This document shows, piece after piece, positions 22,056-33,339 of a DNA stretch of 64,000 bases. The position numbers and the translations under genes are program-made. Location of the stretch: positions 5,004,940 to 5,068,939 of the forward strand of contig JAKSZU010000016.1 in assembly GCA_026018925.1 (NCBI GenBank). The letters run 5' to 3'. Origin of the DNA: Tupaia tana (Eukaryota; Chordata; Mammalia; Scandentia; Tupaiidae). The notes under the pieces were generated by a model. That model was not told the DNA's origin. It searched no databases and saw only the letters and a program-made list of their open reading frames with translations. Numbering within the stretch: the first letter of the stretch is position 1; each line of letters begins with the position of its first letter.

Positions 22056-24049
22056 ATTCCTGATAAACTCAGACGGAGGCAAAGCTTATCCATTCTGCTC
22101 TGTGCTTGCAAGTGATTCCATAGACACCATGTGAGGACGAGCCGAGAGGGTCACTCATTCCTGCCTTTCCTCAGGCAAACTTCCGACGTTGGGCCGAGGT
22201 TTGTGTGAGCACTCTCCCTCGGGAGTTCTTCACACAGAGACATTAAAAGCCATTAGTTTGCCTTAAGAAGAACAAAGGCCTGGCACCCCAGTCTCTGTGG
22301 TCTGGAGCAAGGCTTGCTGTTCACTGAGTTGACTTGGTTCCTAGAACACCTTGACCCAAGCGATCTCTCCTTTCGTGCTGAAATCTGAAGGTTTGCATTT
22401 GCTGCACTCGGATTTATGAATAAAAGAACCCAGCTCCGCTGTAGGTAGTGATGTTAGGGAGAGTTTATTGGTGTCACTTTTCATTTTATTAGAGAAGGCT
22501 CGGCTTATTCCCGATGCATCTTTTATCTCCTTGTCTCTCTAAACGCACACTTTTCAAAGATTTGCAGCCAAAAAATGTTTTGTTCTAATTAGGTTACTTT
22601 TGTCAACATAAAACTTTTACATAGATGTTATTTTTTTTTTTTTTACAGCAAAGTCAGGAGAAAATACTTCCGTAGACAGTGACATGCTTACATAGGTTTT
22701 GTCATAGCAGAATAGCAGGTCTCTGGCCAGGGATAGTAATTTATATAAGTAACTTGATGAGGTCAGAATCCCTAGGACAGATTAGAATGGCTGAGCGGGG
22801 GAACTCCCAGCAGGGCAATTAGCTGTGCAGGTCACAGATGAGGTGGAGCGCCAAGGAAGGCAGACTCCCCTCTCTGGTCTGCGTAACTGGGAGGGCGGCC
22901 GCAGCCACTGGCAGTCCCTGCGCTTTAAAGTGCCTGTGATGTTCCCTGACGGGCCGGGCTGCCTGGCCTTTGAAGGCAAGTCCTTGATCACGCATGCTGC
23001 CAGGAACCAGGCGGCGGGAGAGCGGGTCTTGCGTTCTAATTGCCCAGTGGGTTGAGGTTTAGGGACAATAAGTGGCTATGAAGGAAAGGTCAGGCTTGCG
23101 AGCTGGCGGCCAGCGAGCACGCCAAGTCGGAGAGAATGGCGGCGGCTTGTCTTTAAAATGGCCTTGCCTAAGGTGGAGGGTTTCTCTGTGAAACATTTTG
23201 GAATCCGGATGATGAGGGCTCGCCAAATTGATTTGGGGGTAGGTGTATGTTTAATCTTTAACTCGCCCCATCAGATCGTGAATGAAAACCGCAGCACTGA
23301 AGCAGTTCAGACTGAGCATGCTCCCGACCAGAGTGGCGAGCAGGAGTGGCGTCAGGCCCACACAGCTCCCGGCCGGCCCCCGCTGCTCTCGGCCTCTGTG
23401 AGCAGGTGCCGTTGTAACTCTGTGCTGTGCTCTTTAAATAGTATACGACCTTTCCACTGTCTTGCCTTCGGCATGCCTAGATACACTACTCTTAAATTTT
23501 AAGATCAAGACATTTATAATAAAAGCAAAATAGTTGCATAGGTTCCTTTTCAGTGAGCAGGTAAATCATCCAGTCCAAATCAAAACACACGCCGTACACA
23601 CACACACACACACACACACACTTTATTTCTGTTCCTAACGTAAGATTTTAAAGAGAAAACAACCTAGATTGTGCGCAGTTGCAAATCACTTCCCATGGAC
23701 ACGCTCTTATCCAAGAGAAGCCCATTCTGCTGCTGTCACGAGATTTCATGTCGGCTGGCTCTCAGCCCCACAGCGGGGCTTACCCTCTTGCAAACTGTCT
23801 TTTCCTGTTTAATTGCAGTCATTTTCTGACCCGATTGCACCAGCCTTGGTAGCACCCAGATCCCTCACCCCAGAAGTCTAGGCCTCTTCCGCAGCCTCTG
23901 ATGGCGTCGAGGGGGTGATTGGCAAGCCTGGGACCGAGGAGTGGGGGTTGTGGTGACTGGTACAGGTGGCAGGAGCTGCCCCAGAGACAGAACCAACACC
24001 ACTGGGGCCATTATTTTGGTTGGAAATACGTAAGAAAACCTTTCCTCAA
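22056..24049. other. Mostly unique two-kilobase block, no gene seen
   Basis: No young SINE. It has a T-run near 22631 and a (CA)n tract at 23596. 23100-23460 holds a 114-codon forward frame with no recognisable domain, and GC-rich parts at 22850-23150. Confidence 0.4.
23596..23621. repeat. (CA)n microsatellite
   Basis: Thirteen perfect AC steps, not part of a recognised SINE. Confidence 0.95.
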
Positions 24050-24500
24050 AGTGGAAACAATAAACAAATTATCCATTTCCACCATCAGCTAATTGAGACG
24101 GTCTCTCAATAAACAAATGGATTTTCTGCTAACAAGCACATCTACGGATTTAATCTCCTGTGTTCTTCTGCCCTTCCCTCATTTTATTTATGCCCACTTC
24201 AATTTTTTTTAATGACATTATGTATTCGTAATGCCGAATGACCTTATTTTTGTATCTTTTTGGCTTAGAAGTCCAGGACTGTCATTTGATTATAGGACAG
24301 TTTTTTTTCCTGATAAAAATTATTATTGGAATTAAAATTAAATTGATTCAACTCTTTCTTTTCTTGACTGTCATAAATCAAGGGAAAAAAGTGACAGCCA
24401 CAGCAGTCCATTCACACACGAGACAGTCATTTGCTAGCGTGGCGATAGCCTTCTTTTTCATAATAACCCCCTTTAGAATCATGCTATAGTAGAGTGATTA
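24050..24500. promoter_or_regulatory. Candidate enhancer-like block with paired forkhead motifs
   Basis: TAAACAAAT occurs at 24061-24069 and again at 24110-24118, both matching the forkhead core RYAAAYA. Between them sits the inverted repeat GAGAC-G-GTCTC (24095-24105). The region is AT-rich and repeat-free. Regulatory role is inferred from motifs only. Confidence 0.3.
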
Positions 24501-24630
24501 CTTTTACCCTCAAAATATGAAATATGGTTTTAGAAAAACGTATTTACAAAACATTTGAATGACCTACTAATTTATTTGTGAATTGTGGGGGTTTTTTGTT
24601 GTTGTTTGTTTTTTTGTTTTTTTAAGAATG

Positions 24631-24926
24631 AGCTACATGTTCTATTTTTTTTTTCTTTTTTTTGGAGAGGTTTTTGTGATAGGGCGTGTACGCTCGCCAG
24701 ACAGACAGAGAGATAGAGACAGAAAGCGAGAAATCACCCCCCAGGGGGGATGGCCACGCCACAATCCCTTCTCCTCCATTCTCCTCTCGGGATCTTGGGC
24801 ACGCACGCACACGTGCCCGGCGTGAGTTTAAGCCACCGGGTCCAGGATTCGAACCGCGGTCGACTACGTGGGAGTCCAGCGACATAGCCATTACGCTAAC
24901 TGCTGGTCCCAAGCTACATGTTCTAT
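24631..24926 (-). mobile_element. tRNA-derived SINE, subfamily A2, with perfect TSD
   Basis: The body spans 24646-24911. The 15-bp TSD AGCTACATGTTCTAT (24631-24645, 24912-24926) is perfect. Box B on the element strand is GGTTCGAATCC, the canonical form with A at the T-loop position 58 equivalent. The palindrome CCCCCCAGGGGGG is intact. Young. Confidence 0.96.
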
Positions 24927-24939
24927 ATATATTTAATGT

Positions 24940-25140
24940 ATTTACTTTCAGAGGACACCTGTGCTTGCTGGAGAGCAAGAGAGGAGAGAAAGAGAGACAA
25001 AGCACTCCCGCCCAAGGGCATGGCCATGATGCCATCCTCTCTCCTCCATTTCTCCATCCTGTCAGGATTCGGGGCATGCAGGCACATGAGTCCAGCATGA
25101 TGTTTCTCAAGCTGCCAGGGCCGTGTGAATCTGGCCCCCC
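24940..25140 (-). mobile_element. tRNA-derived SINE, subfamily C, old
   Basis: Next to the younger copy. It shows GTGCTTGCTGGAGAGCAAG, a GA tract, GCACTCCCGCCCAAGGGCAT, TCTCTCCTCCATTTCTCCAT, GGGGCATGCAGGCACATG and a decayed tRNA-like end. No TSD visible. Confidence 0.75.
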
Positions 25141-26701
25141 GTGTGCGGGGTTGCCCCCTGCACTGGGAGGTCCTGTGAATTGTTCTGGAAACGTGTGAGG
25201 ACTGCTCGGTGTTCCAAAGGCAGTGCTTAATAGAGTGAAAGGGAGAGAATGGGACGAGTGTGGTGAAAACGGTGTAAGAACTTAAACACCTGTTCTTTTC
25301 GGCAACATGAAGGGATTTGAACAAACGGACGTGTGGGGATTTAACACTTCAATTGTTAATATCGTATTGCTTTAAAATACTCAGTCATCTTATAAAATTG
25401 TGTTTTAAACTCCCTTTCCTATATTTTCTATATTATTCACTCTGTATTTCCTTCTCATACAAGCGAAAGTGGTGGCTTTATTAGACTTCTTAAAATCCAG
25501 AACATTTATTTATTATAAATTGTCGTATTCTTGAATGTCTAAATAAAATATCCCATTGTCTGCCTGAGGAATATTTGTCCCCAGGTGAAGATATATTTTA
25601 CTTTATGTGATCGTGATGATGAAATTGCTTAGCCCATGTTTTGAATCAAAAATTCATGTAGACAATTTAAACGGAGAGGTTTATGATCCTGTCTCCGGGG
25701 CCTCTGCAATGGCATATGGAAGCATATTTAAGTTTATTTTTAATTTTCTTTATGACTGACATGATTTCTCTGGGCTCAGACACACACATGAGCACATGCA
25801 CAGACACACACACACTAGCAGAAACCATTAACGGGGCTTTCCTAAGTCATCGAGGCAATTTTCTGAATGAGCTGCAAAACTGAAATTAATATCCTTCTGT
25901 AGCGTCAGCAAGGACAAAACATCCTCCGCCAGGCCTGCTCCGTGCCCCGCTCTCCAGGGCGTTAATGTGGGTTTTGTGGAGAGAGGACTCACGATGGAGG
26001 GAAGCCAGGCAGTCGCCTGTTACCATGTGCGGTTCAGCCCATTATGGTGGTGCGCCCGTGTAATTAGTTCTCATCATAGAACACGCTGCGGCCTGGCTGA
26101 TATAATTAATGCTGATTCTAGTAATAATTTCTCCATTATAGGTTCCGGGAGCTCCAAGTGTCAGATTAAGCATCCATAGTGTTTTAAGAATACAATAATT
26201 TCAAATTAATTTTGAAGTGAATTTGTACTATAAATAAAGTAAAATACTTAATGAACGAATGCTGTCCTTTCCGGTGATGACTGCAGAGGTACTTCCCCAT
26301 TATCAGTGTCATCTTTTTCCACCACGAAATCATATACACAACCTTAATCACATGCAGTGGATCAAAGCGGCGTTCTTTTAGTAGCATGCATTCATGTTCA
26401 AGGTCAAAGCCATTACATTTATTGTTAATATCCACATTTGAGAATACTGAGGCATCCCTGTAGGCTCTTTGGATTCTGAGAAACATGGGAAAACACCCGT
26501 CTGCTGCACAGTAGCTAAGAGCTCTTGGGAGACTCCCTTCCTTTACCCACAACCCAGATTCTTACCTGCAGTTGTGTCTTTTGTATAGGCAGGTCAGCTT
26601 GCTGTGGCCGACACATCAGGGCGTCAAGACCCCACAGCCCGATTTACAATGCTGGCGCTGTCCTCTCTGCATGTTTTTTTCTCACCTTCATGATATAGCT
26701 C
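25141..26701. other. SINE-free block, partly enhancer-like
   Basis: AT-rich unique sequence. 26085-26480 holds TATAATTAATGCTGATT and AATAATTTCTCCATTATAGG with several TAAT/ATTA cores and looks like conserved non-coding DNA. A short CA-rich patch lies near 25780-25815. No exon recognised. Confidence 0.35.
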
Positions 26702-26837
26702 AGGGGTCGGCGGGTGGCGTGGTGGTTAAGGCACTGACCATGGTTCGAGTCCCAAACCTGGTGGCTTTCTTTCTCACTTTTCTCCCCCTCTCTCTCTTCT
26801 CTCTGTCTCTGTTGAGTGCACATGCCCCATAACAAAT
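26702..26837 (+). mobile_element. Short-form SINE lacking the central part
   Basis: The head GGGTCGGCGGGTGGCGTGG, box B GGTTCGAGTCCC and CCTGGTGGCTT join directly to TTCTCACTTTTCTCC, so about 110 bp of the usual middle is absent. The tail motif GAGTGCACATGCCCCATAAC is kept. An (AAT)n tail follows. A second copy at 37.3 kb has nearly the same gap. Confidence 0.85.
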
Positions 26838-26864
26838 TAATAATAATAATAATAATAATAATAA
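26838..26864. repeat. (TAA)n microsatellite, SINE tail
   Basis: Nine TAA units that extend the A-rich tail of the short SINE just before. Confidence 0.93.
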
Positions 26865-27114
26865 ATTAATTAAATTTAAAAATGTTTTAAAAGAAAACCA
26901 TTTCTTATAGTTAATAACACTTCATAATCTCTCTTGCATTAACATCCTGGGCTCTGTACATCACTTCGTTGCTTATATTTGTCCATCTCATTTTCCCATC
27001 TAAACTGTACATTTCTTTGGTAAAAAATTAAGGGAAAAAAATGCACCCTCCTTACACTCAGCTCAACCTAGTGCTAATGCATATAGTTGCCAGGTCTTAT
27101 CTTTCAAACATTAT

Positions 27115-27373
27115 GGTTTTTTGGAGAGATTTTTGCTGTAGGGCTCATGCACTCACAGAAAGACAGAAACAGAAAGCGAAAAATCCCCCCCCCCCCCCCC
27201 CGCAGGTGATGGCCATACTGCAGTCCCTTCTCCTCCATTCTCCTCTTAGTATTTTAGACATAGGCTCACACATACCTGGCATGAGTTTCAAGCTGCCAGG
27301 TCCAGGACTTGAACTGTGGTCAGCCATGTGAGAGTCCAGAGACATCGTAACCATTATACCATCTGCTGGTCCT
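27115..27373 (-). mobile_element. tRNA-derived SINE, with a C17 run
   Basis: Begins GGTTTTTTGGAGAGATTTTTGC. The C-run half of the central palindrome has grown to about 17 C (27185-27201) while the G half is lost. Reverse box B is GGACTTGAACTGTGG. The head end is ACCATCTGCTGGTCC. Confidence 0.9.
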
Positions 27374-27400
27374 CAAATAATATGTTTCGAGCAGCCATAC

Positions 27401-27485
27401 TATTAGGTCTTCGGGAAAGTCATTGAGCTTTTCTGTTTGGTTTTTCTATGCAAAAATGTGTCATGACTTTCCAGATGACCTTATA
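27401..27485. mobile_element. Mariner-like palindromic MITE, copy 2
   Basis: TA, then TTAGGTCTTCGGGAAAGTCA at one end and TGTCATGACTTTCCAGATGACC at the other, with TA after it. The centre reads TTTTTCTATGCAAAAATG. It is slightly longer (about 81 bp) than copies 1 and 4 because of a few added bases in the left arm. Confidence 0.75.
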
Positions 27486-27544
27486 GAATAAACAACACTT
27501 AAATTTATTTCTAGAAGACTATACATAAGCTACAGTACAGTTTT

Positions 27545-27797
27545 CCTCTTGTTTTTTGTTTTGTTTGTTTGACAGAAAGCATGTGTGCTTGCCAGAGAAA
27601 AGCAGAGACAGAGAAGAGGAGCACTCCCCATGGGACGCTGTTATGCCACAGTCCCTTCCCTTACACGTCTCCATCCTGTCAGGGTTTGGGGCACGCACAC
27701 ACATGTACCTGGGGGCAGCCGTTGGGGCCATGATTTGAGCTGTGTGCTCAGCCGTGTTGGCTCCTGCTCCTTTAAACCACCAGACCATGGGCCCGGT
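27545..27797 (-). mobile_element. tRNA-derived SINE, subfamily C, old
   Basis: T-rich start, GTGTGCTTGCCAGAGAAAAG, GAGCACTCCCCATGGGACG, CTCCATCCTGTCAGGGTTTG, GGGGCACGCACACACATG, and an end CACCAGACCATGGGCCCG. Same old type as the copies at 24.9 and 61.3 kb. Confidence 0.75.
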
Positions 27798-27814
27798 CCT
27801 GGACCACATCAGTA

Positions 27815-28031
27815 GTCAGAAGGCAAATGTGCTCATTGGGGACAGAGAAAGGGAGAAAGCACCCCTCCCCGCCCCTGCTGGGCGGCTGGTCACACTCATC
27901 TCCCTTCTCTTTCATTTCTCCCTCCTTTAGGAACTTTAGACACACACTTAACTTTCAAGCTTCTAGGTCTAGATCAAACAGCACGCTTAGTCATATGGGG
28001 TCTGCCTAACCAACATGACACTAGCAAGTCC
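27815..28031 (-). mobile_element. tRNA-derived SINE, subfamily C, old
   Basis: AATGTGCTCATTGGGGACAG, GAGAAAGCACCCCTCCCCGC, CTCCCTTCTCTTTCATTTCT, TCAAGCTTCTAGGTCTAG, and an end CCTAACCAACATGACACTAG. Highly diverged. Confidence 0.7.
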
Positions 28032-28325
28032 CTGGAATACATTTTTTTTTTTTTTTGGAGAGGTTTTTGCTATAGTGTGCGTGGCTCGCCAGAAAGACAG
28101 AGAGAGACAGAGAGACAGAAAGCGAGAAATCACCTCCCCAGGGGGGATGGCCACGCTGCAATCCCTTCTCCTCCATTCTCCTCTCGGGATCTTGGGCACG
28201 CGCGCACAGGCGCCTGGGGTGAGTTTAAGCCACCGGGTCCGGGACTCGAACCGCGGTCAACTACATGGGAGTCCAGCGACATAGCCATAATGTTAACTAC
28301 TGGTCCCCCCTGGAATACATTTTTT
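28032..28325 (-). mobile_element. tRNA-derived SINE, subfamily A2, with perfect TSD
   Basis: Flanked by CTGGAATACATTTTTT (28032-28047 and 28310-28325). Reverse box B GGGACTCGAACCGCGG is canonical. The central palindrome reads CCCCAGGGGGGATGG. The head ends CTACTGGTCCCC. Confidence 0.95.
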
Positions 28326-28326
28326 A

Positions 28327-28618
28327 AAGAAGCATTGGGGGCCGGTAGATGGTGTGGTGGTTACATCACTGGACTCCCACATGGCTGACTACAGTTTGAG
28401 TCCCAGACCTAGAATGGCTTTAAATGCACACTGGGCACGTGTGCATGCATGCCCAAGATCCTGGGAGGAGAATGGAGGAGAAAGATTGTAGCATGGCCGT
28501 CCCCTCTGGGCAATGATTTCTCACTTTCCCTCTCACTGTGTGACTGTGTGTCTCTCTCTCTTTGGTAAGCTCATGTGCCCTAAGACAAAAACCTCTTTAA
28601 AAAAAAAAAAAAGCACTG
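28327..28618 (+). mobile_element. tRNA-derived SINE, subfamily B, with TSD
   Basis: The head GGGGGCCGGTAGATGGTGTG starts 12 bp after the previous SINE's TSD. AAGCATTG before and AAGCACTG after the A-tail make a short TSD. A GTGTGACTGTGTGTC interruption sits in the CT-rich part. Confidence 0.88.
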
Positions 28619-29015
28619 TTAGCTTGGTGACACGCTGACATGGATGGTGACTGTCAGCCCAAGCCAGCAGCACGTGACACTCAGGACCATCCCTGTGCAG
28701 CATGCTGGGAGCCGGCACCTCCTGCCGGCCTGTGGTCTGCAGCAGGGTCTAGGTATGTCCCGTGGGGCTGGGGTTCAGAGCAGCTCAAGGAGGGAGAGGG
28801 GATGACAGCAAGGGCTCCCCGGGCCTCGTTAGCCTGTCAACCGTCTTCATTTCCTGCGAGCAGAGACCCCTTCAGGTTTGGTTTGCCAGGGTGCTCTGAC
28901 CGGAGAATTCAGGGCAGTGGCTGGCTAGCTTCGTTGGTGGCCGGGTGTGAGAGCTGGTTTACCAAAAGCTGGGAATGACCTGCTCACAGGGTCCTCCTGT
29001 TAGAAAAGAGAGGAC
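28619..29015. other. Unique stretch, no gene seen
   Basis: GC-rich unique sequence with a 112-codon forward frame lacking any recognisable domain. Confidence 0.4.
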
Positions 29016-29273
29016 GGGGCCAGCAGATGGCATGGTGGTGAAGGCACCGGACTCCCACATGGCTAACCTCAGTTTGAAGCTAGACCCAGTGACTTGAAAC
29101 TCACTCTGGTCACGTGTGCGTTGGTTTTGCCCCCAAATCCCAGGAGAATGCAGGGAAGATATTGTGGTGTGGCCATCCCCCCACGGGTGATTTCTTACTT
29201 TCCATCTCTCTGTTTCTCTCTGGTGATGCACACACCCTATGACAAAACCTTAAAAAAAAGAAAAGAAGAAAAA
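29016..29273 (+). mobile_element. tRNA-derived SINE, subfamily B
   Basis: The head contains CCAGCAGATGGCA (29020-29032), a CTCF-core-like motif. It continues with CTCCCACATGGCTAACC, a decayed box B, CATCCCCCCACGGGTGATTT, a CT-rich block and an A/G tail. Confidence 0.88.
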
Positions 29274-30244
29274 AGTGCGGATGGCGGTTTGGAAGTCAGG
29301 GTATGATAAACACTTGTGTAGCTTAGCTTTGTCGATCGGGTATATGCGTGTAACATGCCTAAGAGCTGCTCCTGTATGTCAGTCCACTCAGGAGGAAGAC
29401 GATTGTATCCTTCACCTTAACAAACCCCATCGGGCTCCCTGTGTGAACAGCGGGCCCATTGCACCTCTGGGTGGTAAACAAGTTACACTTTTTCATCAAG
29501 CCTCGTTGATAAGTATGACATATTTTCTCAGAACATGGGTTGTTTCCTAACCTGCTTCCAGCGTCCACCCCCTGCCCCTAACCCAGGGACAAACAGAGCT
29601 GGGTTCATTACAGCCTGGACGGCGGGAATCTGTATTGCAGAAGCGGGCCCGGCCCAGCGCAGGCCTGGACAGGCTCAGCTTTTCCCGACACAGGGTGTAC
29701 ACGTCACCTCACAGTAAGTCCCTATCGAGGGACTCCGGGATATTCAGGAAGGAAAAAGTCACAGTCCACACCCGCACGAAGATTGCCGTCCAGTCGTGAA
29801 AATGAGGCATGCATACGTGCAAGATTAATGCGTGCAACAGGGCCAGCCAGTGCGAACTAATCAGTCATGTGGTAAACAGAGGAGCGCCTGGACTCCGAGC
29901 AGGCCCTGCCTCTGAGGTCTGCGGTGATGTGGAGGGTTTCGTGAAAGGATTCCGGTGGGAGGAGGGTGTGAACTCGTAGCAGACCTGGTAGTGATGCATA
30001 TTTACCATTTCTTATTTGTTTTCTCATTGTTCGTATGTAATAACGAATGCATTACTCATTACTCCCAATCAGTGGATATTGTTATGTAAATCTCATAGCA
30101 ATTATCTGTATCTTTTTAGCAGGTTATTTTAATTCCCGTTTATGTAATTTAGCTTGGATTTTTTTTTTTTTTTTTTTTTTTTTTGGTCAGCAAATAAATG
30201 TGATCTCAGGAAGCTCGGAGATACACCACAGTGTGCGCGGCTTG
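29274..30244. other. Unique stretch, no gene seen
   Basis: Unique sequence. A T26 run at 30159-30184 is not attached to a recognisable SINE body. No exon recognised. Confidence 0.4.
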
Positions 30245-30410
30245 TGCAGTGTGGGTGCCCTCGCCTCTCTACTCCACGTGTGGTCACGAACCAGCCCTAT
30301 CGCCTTCCCCGGGGAGCCGGCTGGAAATGCGGGTCTCAGACCCCACCCCAGACCTGCTGTCTGCATTTCACAAGGCCCCTCTCCCATATGCGTGCACATT
30401 CCATGTAGGA
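30245..30410. mobile_element. MER5A-type hAT remnant
   Basis: The phrases GGCTGGAAATGCGGGTCTCA, GACCCCACCCCAGACCTGCT and CTGCATTTCACAAGGCCCC follow MER5A (TTAGAAATGCAAATTCTCAG, GCCCCACCCCAGACCTACTG, then TTTTAACAAGCCCTCCAGG). The ends are eroded and part of the middle is missing. Confidence 0.72.
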
Positions 30411-31000
30411 ATCCTTGCTTGCTGATTTGCCAAGCATTTAGTGTTCCATTCTCATCCTCCTCTGTTGGAGCTTTTTACGAAATGGTGAAGGTGGGTGTTT
30501 AATCACCGTATATGCAATCTTCTCTGAGCGTGACATATTACTTAATAGAACAAAGTTTTATAGTCGTATGGATGAGTGATTCTGGCCACAGTTAAAAGTT
30601 AAGAATACCTAAACTATTTTCCCAGCACGAGGAGTTTTTGAAAATTCGAGCCCTGTTTTGGGAAAGCTCTGTTTTTCCTTTATGCATAAGCCCACATGAA
30701 TTCAATTTTGTGGGAAATTTAAGCCACATGTTTCTGATTCATTTACACTTAACCCTTGAGAAGGTTGTGTTACAACAGCAATTGCCTGTCTAAAAAATCT
30801 CAGTGTTTTAGTACATCGTCCGCAAGAGCAGAAAGCAGGGGACATGGGGGAAAGTCACTGGAAAGACCCCGGAGAAGTTGGGGTTTGAGTCCAGGACACT
30901 GGGTCTGGAAGCAGGTCGGCGTGGATTCTGAGCACAGACAGCTGTTTCTTTCACACGTGTTGGCAAAGGTAGGGTAGGATGACCATAGTGTCAAGTGTTG
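30411..31000. other. Unique stretch, no gene seen
   Basis: No repeat or exon recognised. Confidence 0.4.
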
Positions 31001-31276
31001 AAAAGAAGCAGAGACACTGGTGACCAGCAGATGGCGGAATGGTTTTGTCACTGGACTCCCACCTAGTCGACAGTTTGAGTTACAGACCCAGCGGCTTAAA
31101 ACTCAAGCTGGGCATGTGTGCATGCGTGCCCAAAATTTCAAGAGGAGAACGGAGGAGAAGGGATTACGGCATGGCCAGCCCTCATAGGGGTGATTTCTCG
31201 CTTTCAGTCTCTCTGTCTCTCCAGCGAGCACACATGCCCTATAACAGAAATCTCTCTTTAAAAAAAAAAGAAGCAG
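31001..31276 (+). mobile_element. tRNA-derived SINE, A/B intermediate, with TSD
   Basis: Body about 31020-31265. AAAAGAAGCAG flanks it at 31001-31011 and 31266-31276, although eight unmatched bases separate the left TSD from the head. The head CCAGCAGATGGCG (31024-31036) matches the CTCF core and has GAATGG after it as in A2. So this copy sits between B and A2. Confidence 0.88.
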
Positions 31277-33339
31277 CAGCATACACATTGCATGTCGTGT
31301 AGAATTGTTAAAATTCATATTTTTGTTAAACATACATTTAAATTTTTTCACCCACACTTCTACATGTCGTATTTATATCGCGTGGTGAAATGTAGGGGTT
31401 TGGGCTTCAACCTTGTCCAGAGTGTAGCATTAGCCAGTCTCAGGATGTCGACAAAGGACGCGAGGGTAGACCGCTGTGCGTGATGCCGGGACGCCTCAGT
31501 GGGTAATGATAATCTCGATGATCTTTACTTTGAATGTTTTAGCTTGAACTGATGTATATCCAAAGAACTTCAAAAAATCATTAAGCTTCCTTTCTCCTTG
31601 AGTTCTTGCTTGTTGAGTTGTACATTCGATGTGACAGCTTTTTTTGATTGATGGATAGCGTGTATAACTGTGTGTGTATACATACGTGACTCTCATGCAT
31701 AAAGAGCGAGTGTTTCTGTTGGCAGAAAACAGTGATCAAATGAATCATGTTTTCTATGTAGACACCTCTCCCCACACCTAGCGTGTGTGTCTAGATAAGA
31801 TTACTTGGCGTGATGAGGGCTCCGAGGAACCCTTGGTAAGTGGGAGGGCACCATGTTCCCCAGGTAGCACTACCAGGGAGCCCGCAAGTGCGTGTTCACA
31901 GGGCAGGTGACTAATCAAGGCTGAAGATCTGACTTAAATATTGTAAAAAGCAACCTTGGCGCTAGGAGGCAAAGAGGATGCTAGCCTAGACCGTGATTTC
32001 TCCAGTGTTATCTTTGCTTTTGACTTCCTTGTGGTCACCTCTGTGGTCCCATGTAATGCCATCAGTCATGTCCGGCCCTTTACCTAGGAAGAAAGCTTTC
32101 TCCATCTGCCACGAGCTACCTTTCCTTCCAGGAACAACCTACCGTCTGCCATCTGCCCAGAGCCTTCACTATGTCCCTCTGCCTAGGGCCAGAGTCCACA
32201 TTCTGTGTTTCTCAAACGTGCTGGGCTTACCTCTGCCCTGACATTGGTCACTCTGGGGGCAATGTGCCGTTACCATGCCTGTCTCCTCCAGGGTGTGGCT
32301 CTGCTCTGCATGTGTCTCCCCCTACCACCTAACTCAGATGAGGCTTTCAATAAAGTTGTTTCCTAAAAACAGCCCAATGTCGAATGACGCCTAGCATGAG
32401 CTGTGGACTGAGTGTGTGCAGGGGGCAGGCACCTCCAGGGCAGGCCCGTGTTGTGCAGGCGCTGAGCCTGACTCCTGCGATGGTGGCCGGGCTCCTCTTT
32501 GCTGGCTCCCTTGCAGGTGTGCGCAGTGGGTGGGGTGCCGTGCCGGGATACAGTGGCTCGCTGTGACCGTCGTTAATAAAATAGAAGCCCAGGAAGGTCC
32601 CTCCAAGGCGCCTTTGCTAGTCGTCAGAACTCACTGCTGTGTGGTTCCCATGAGGCCAGCATGCTCCGTCCTGGACTCTGTCCTTCAGCTCACTGAAAAC
32701 ATATCCCAGTTTTAAAGATTTTCACAGGTGACGTGTGTGTAGTTTCCCCCTGTAGCCTGTTCCATTAGTTGTTCAGTAAGTCTTGCTGTCAGAAATGGAT
32801 TTCTTTTCTCTAATATAAATCCCCAAATGCCCATTTTTCTCCATTTGGTCCCCAGGAGAGAGGAGGAGCAGCTGGCTGCCTCCATGTTTCTTTCTCTGCC
32901 CATCCTTGGATCGTGGGTCATCTCCTTAGGGTTTTCAGGAGATTCTTATTGTATTTGTAAGACTAAGACTTGAACTTTCAACTCTGAGTTTATCATCAGA
33001 AGATTCAGCTGCCTTGGACACCTCCCACTCCCCCACTCATCCTCCTAGCTGTTTTATTTACTTTTGTCCTCCTCGTGGGAAACGACATTTCCTGCTAGAA
33101 TTTGTTCTGCGTTCCGTCTTCCCTTGCAACTGGAAGCTTCTGGAAAGTGAAGACTGCCCGGCTGCATCTTCTGCAGTGCATGGCACATGGAGGTTGTATT
33201 TCATAAAAGCTGCCCCTCTCTCACACAGACCTACCCCCAGTTGGTCTGAAATCGGGTGAGAAACACAGCTGCTCAACTTAATTTCTACTGAAAGGGGAAA
33301 GTCTGTATGTAGGAGAGACATTTTAGGAAAAATTTAATG
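31277..33339. other. SINE-free two-kilobase block, no gene seen
   Basis: Unique sequence. 32000-32370 ends in TTTCAATAAAGTTGTTTCC, a polyadenylation-like signal, but I cannot link it to a gene or repeat. 33040-33220 weakly resembles the L2 3' end (GCAGTGCATGGCACATGGAGG). Confidence 0.4.

Noticed and set aside
24622-25198. Overlapping 162- and 170-codon frames on both strands
   Set aside because: They translate two adjacent SINE copies; the same peptides recur at every young copy.
32000-32380. Possible 3' end of a gene or of a long terminal repeat, because of AATAAAG near 32350
   Set aside because: No matching repeat ends, no upstream exon and no family I recognise.
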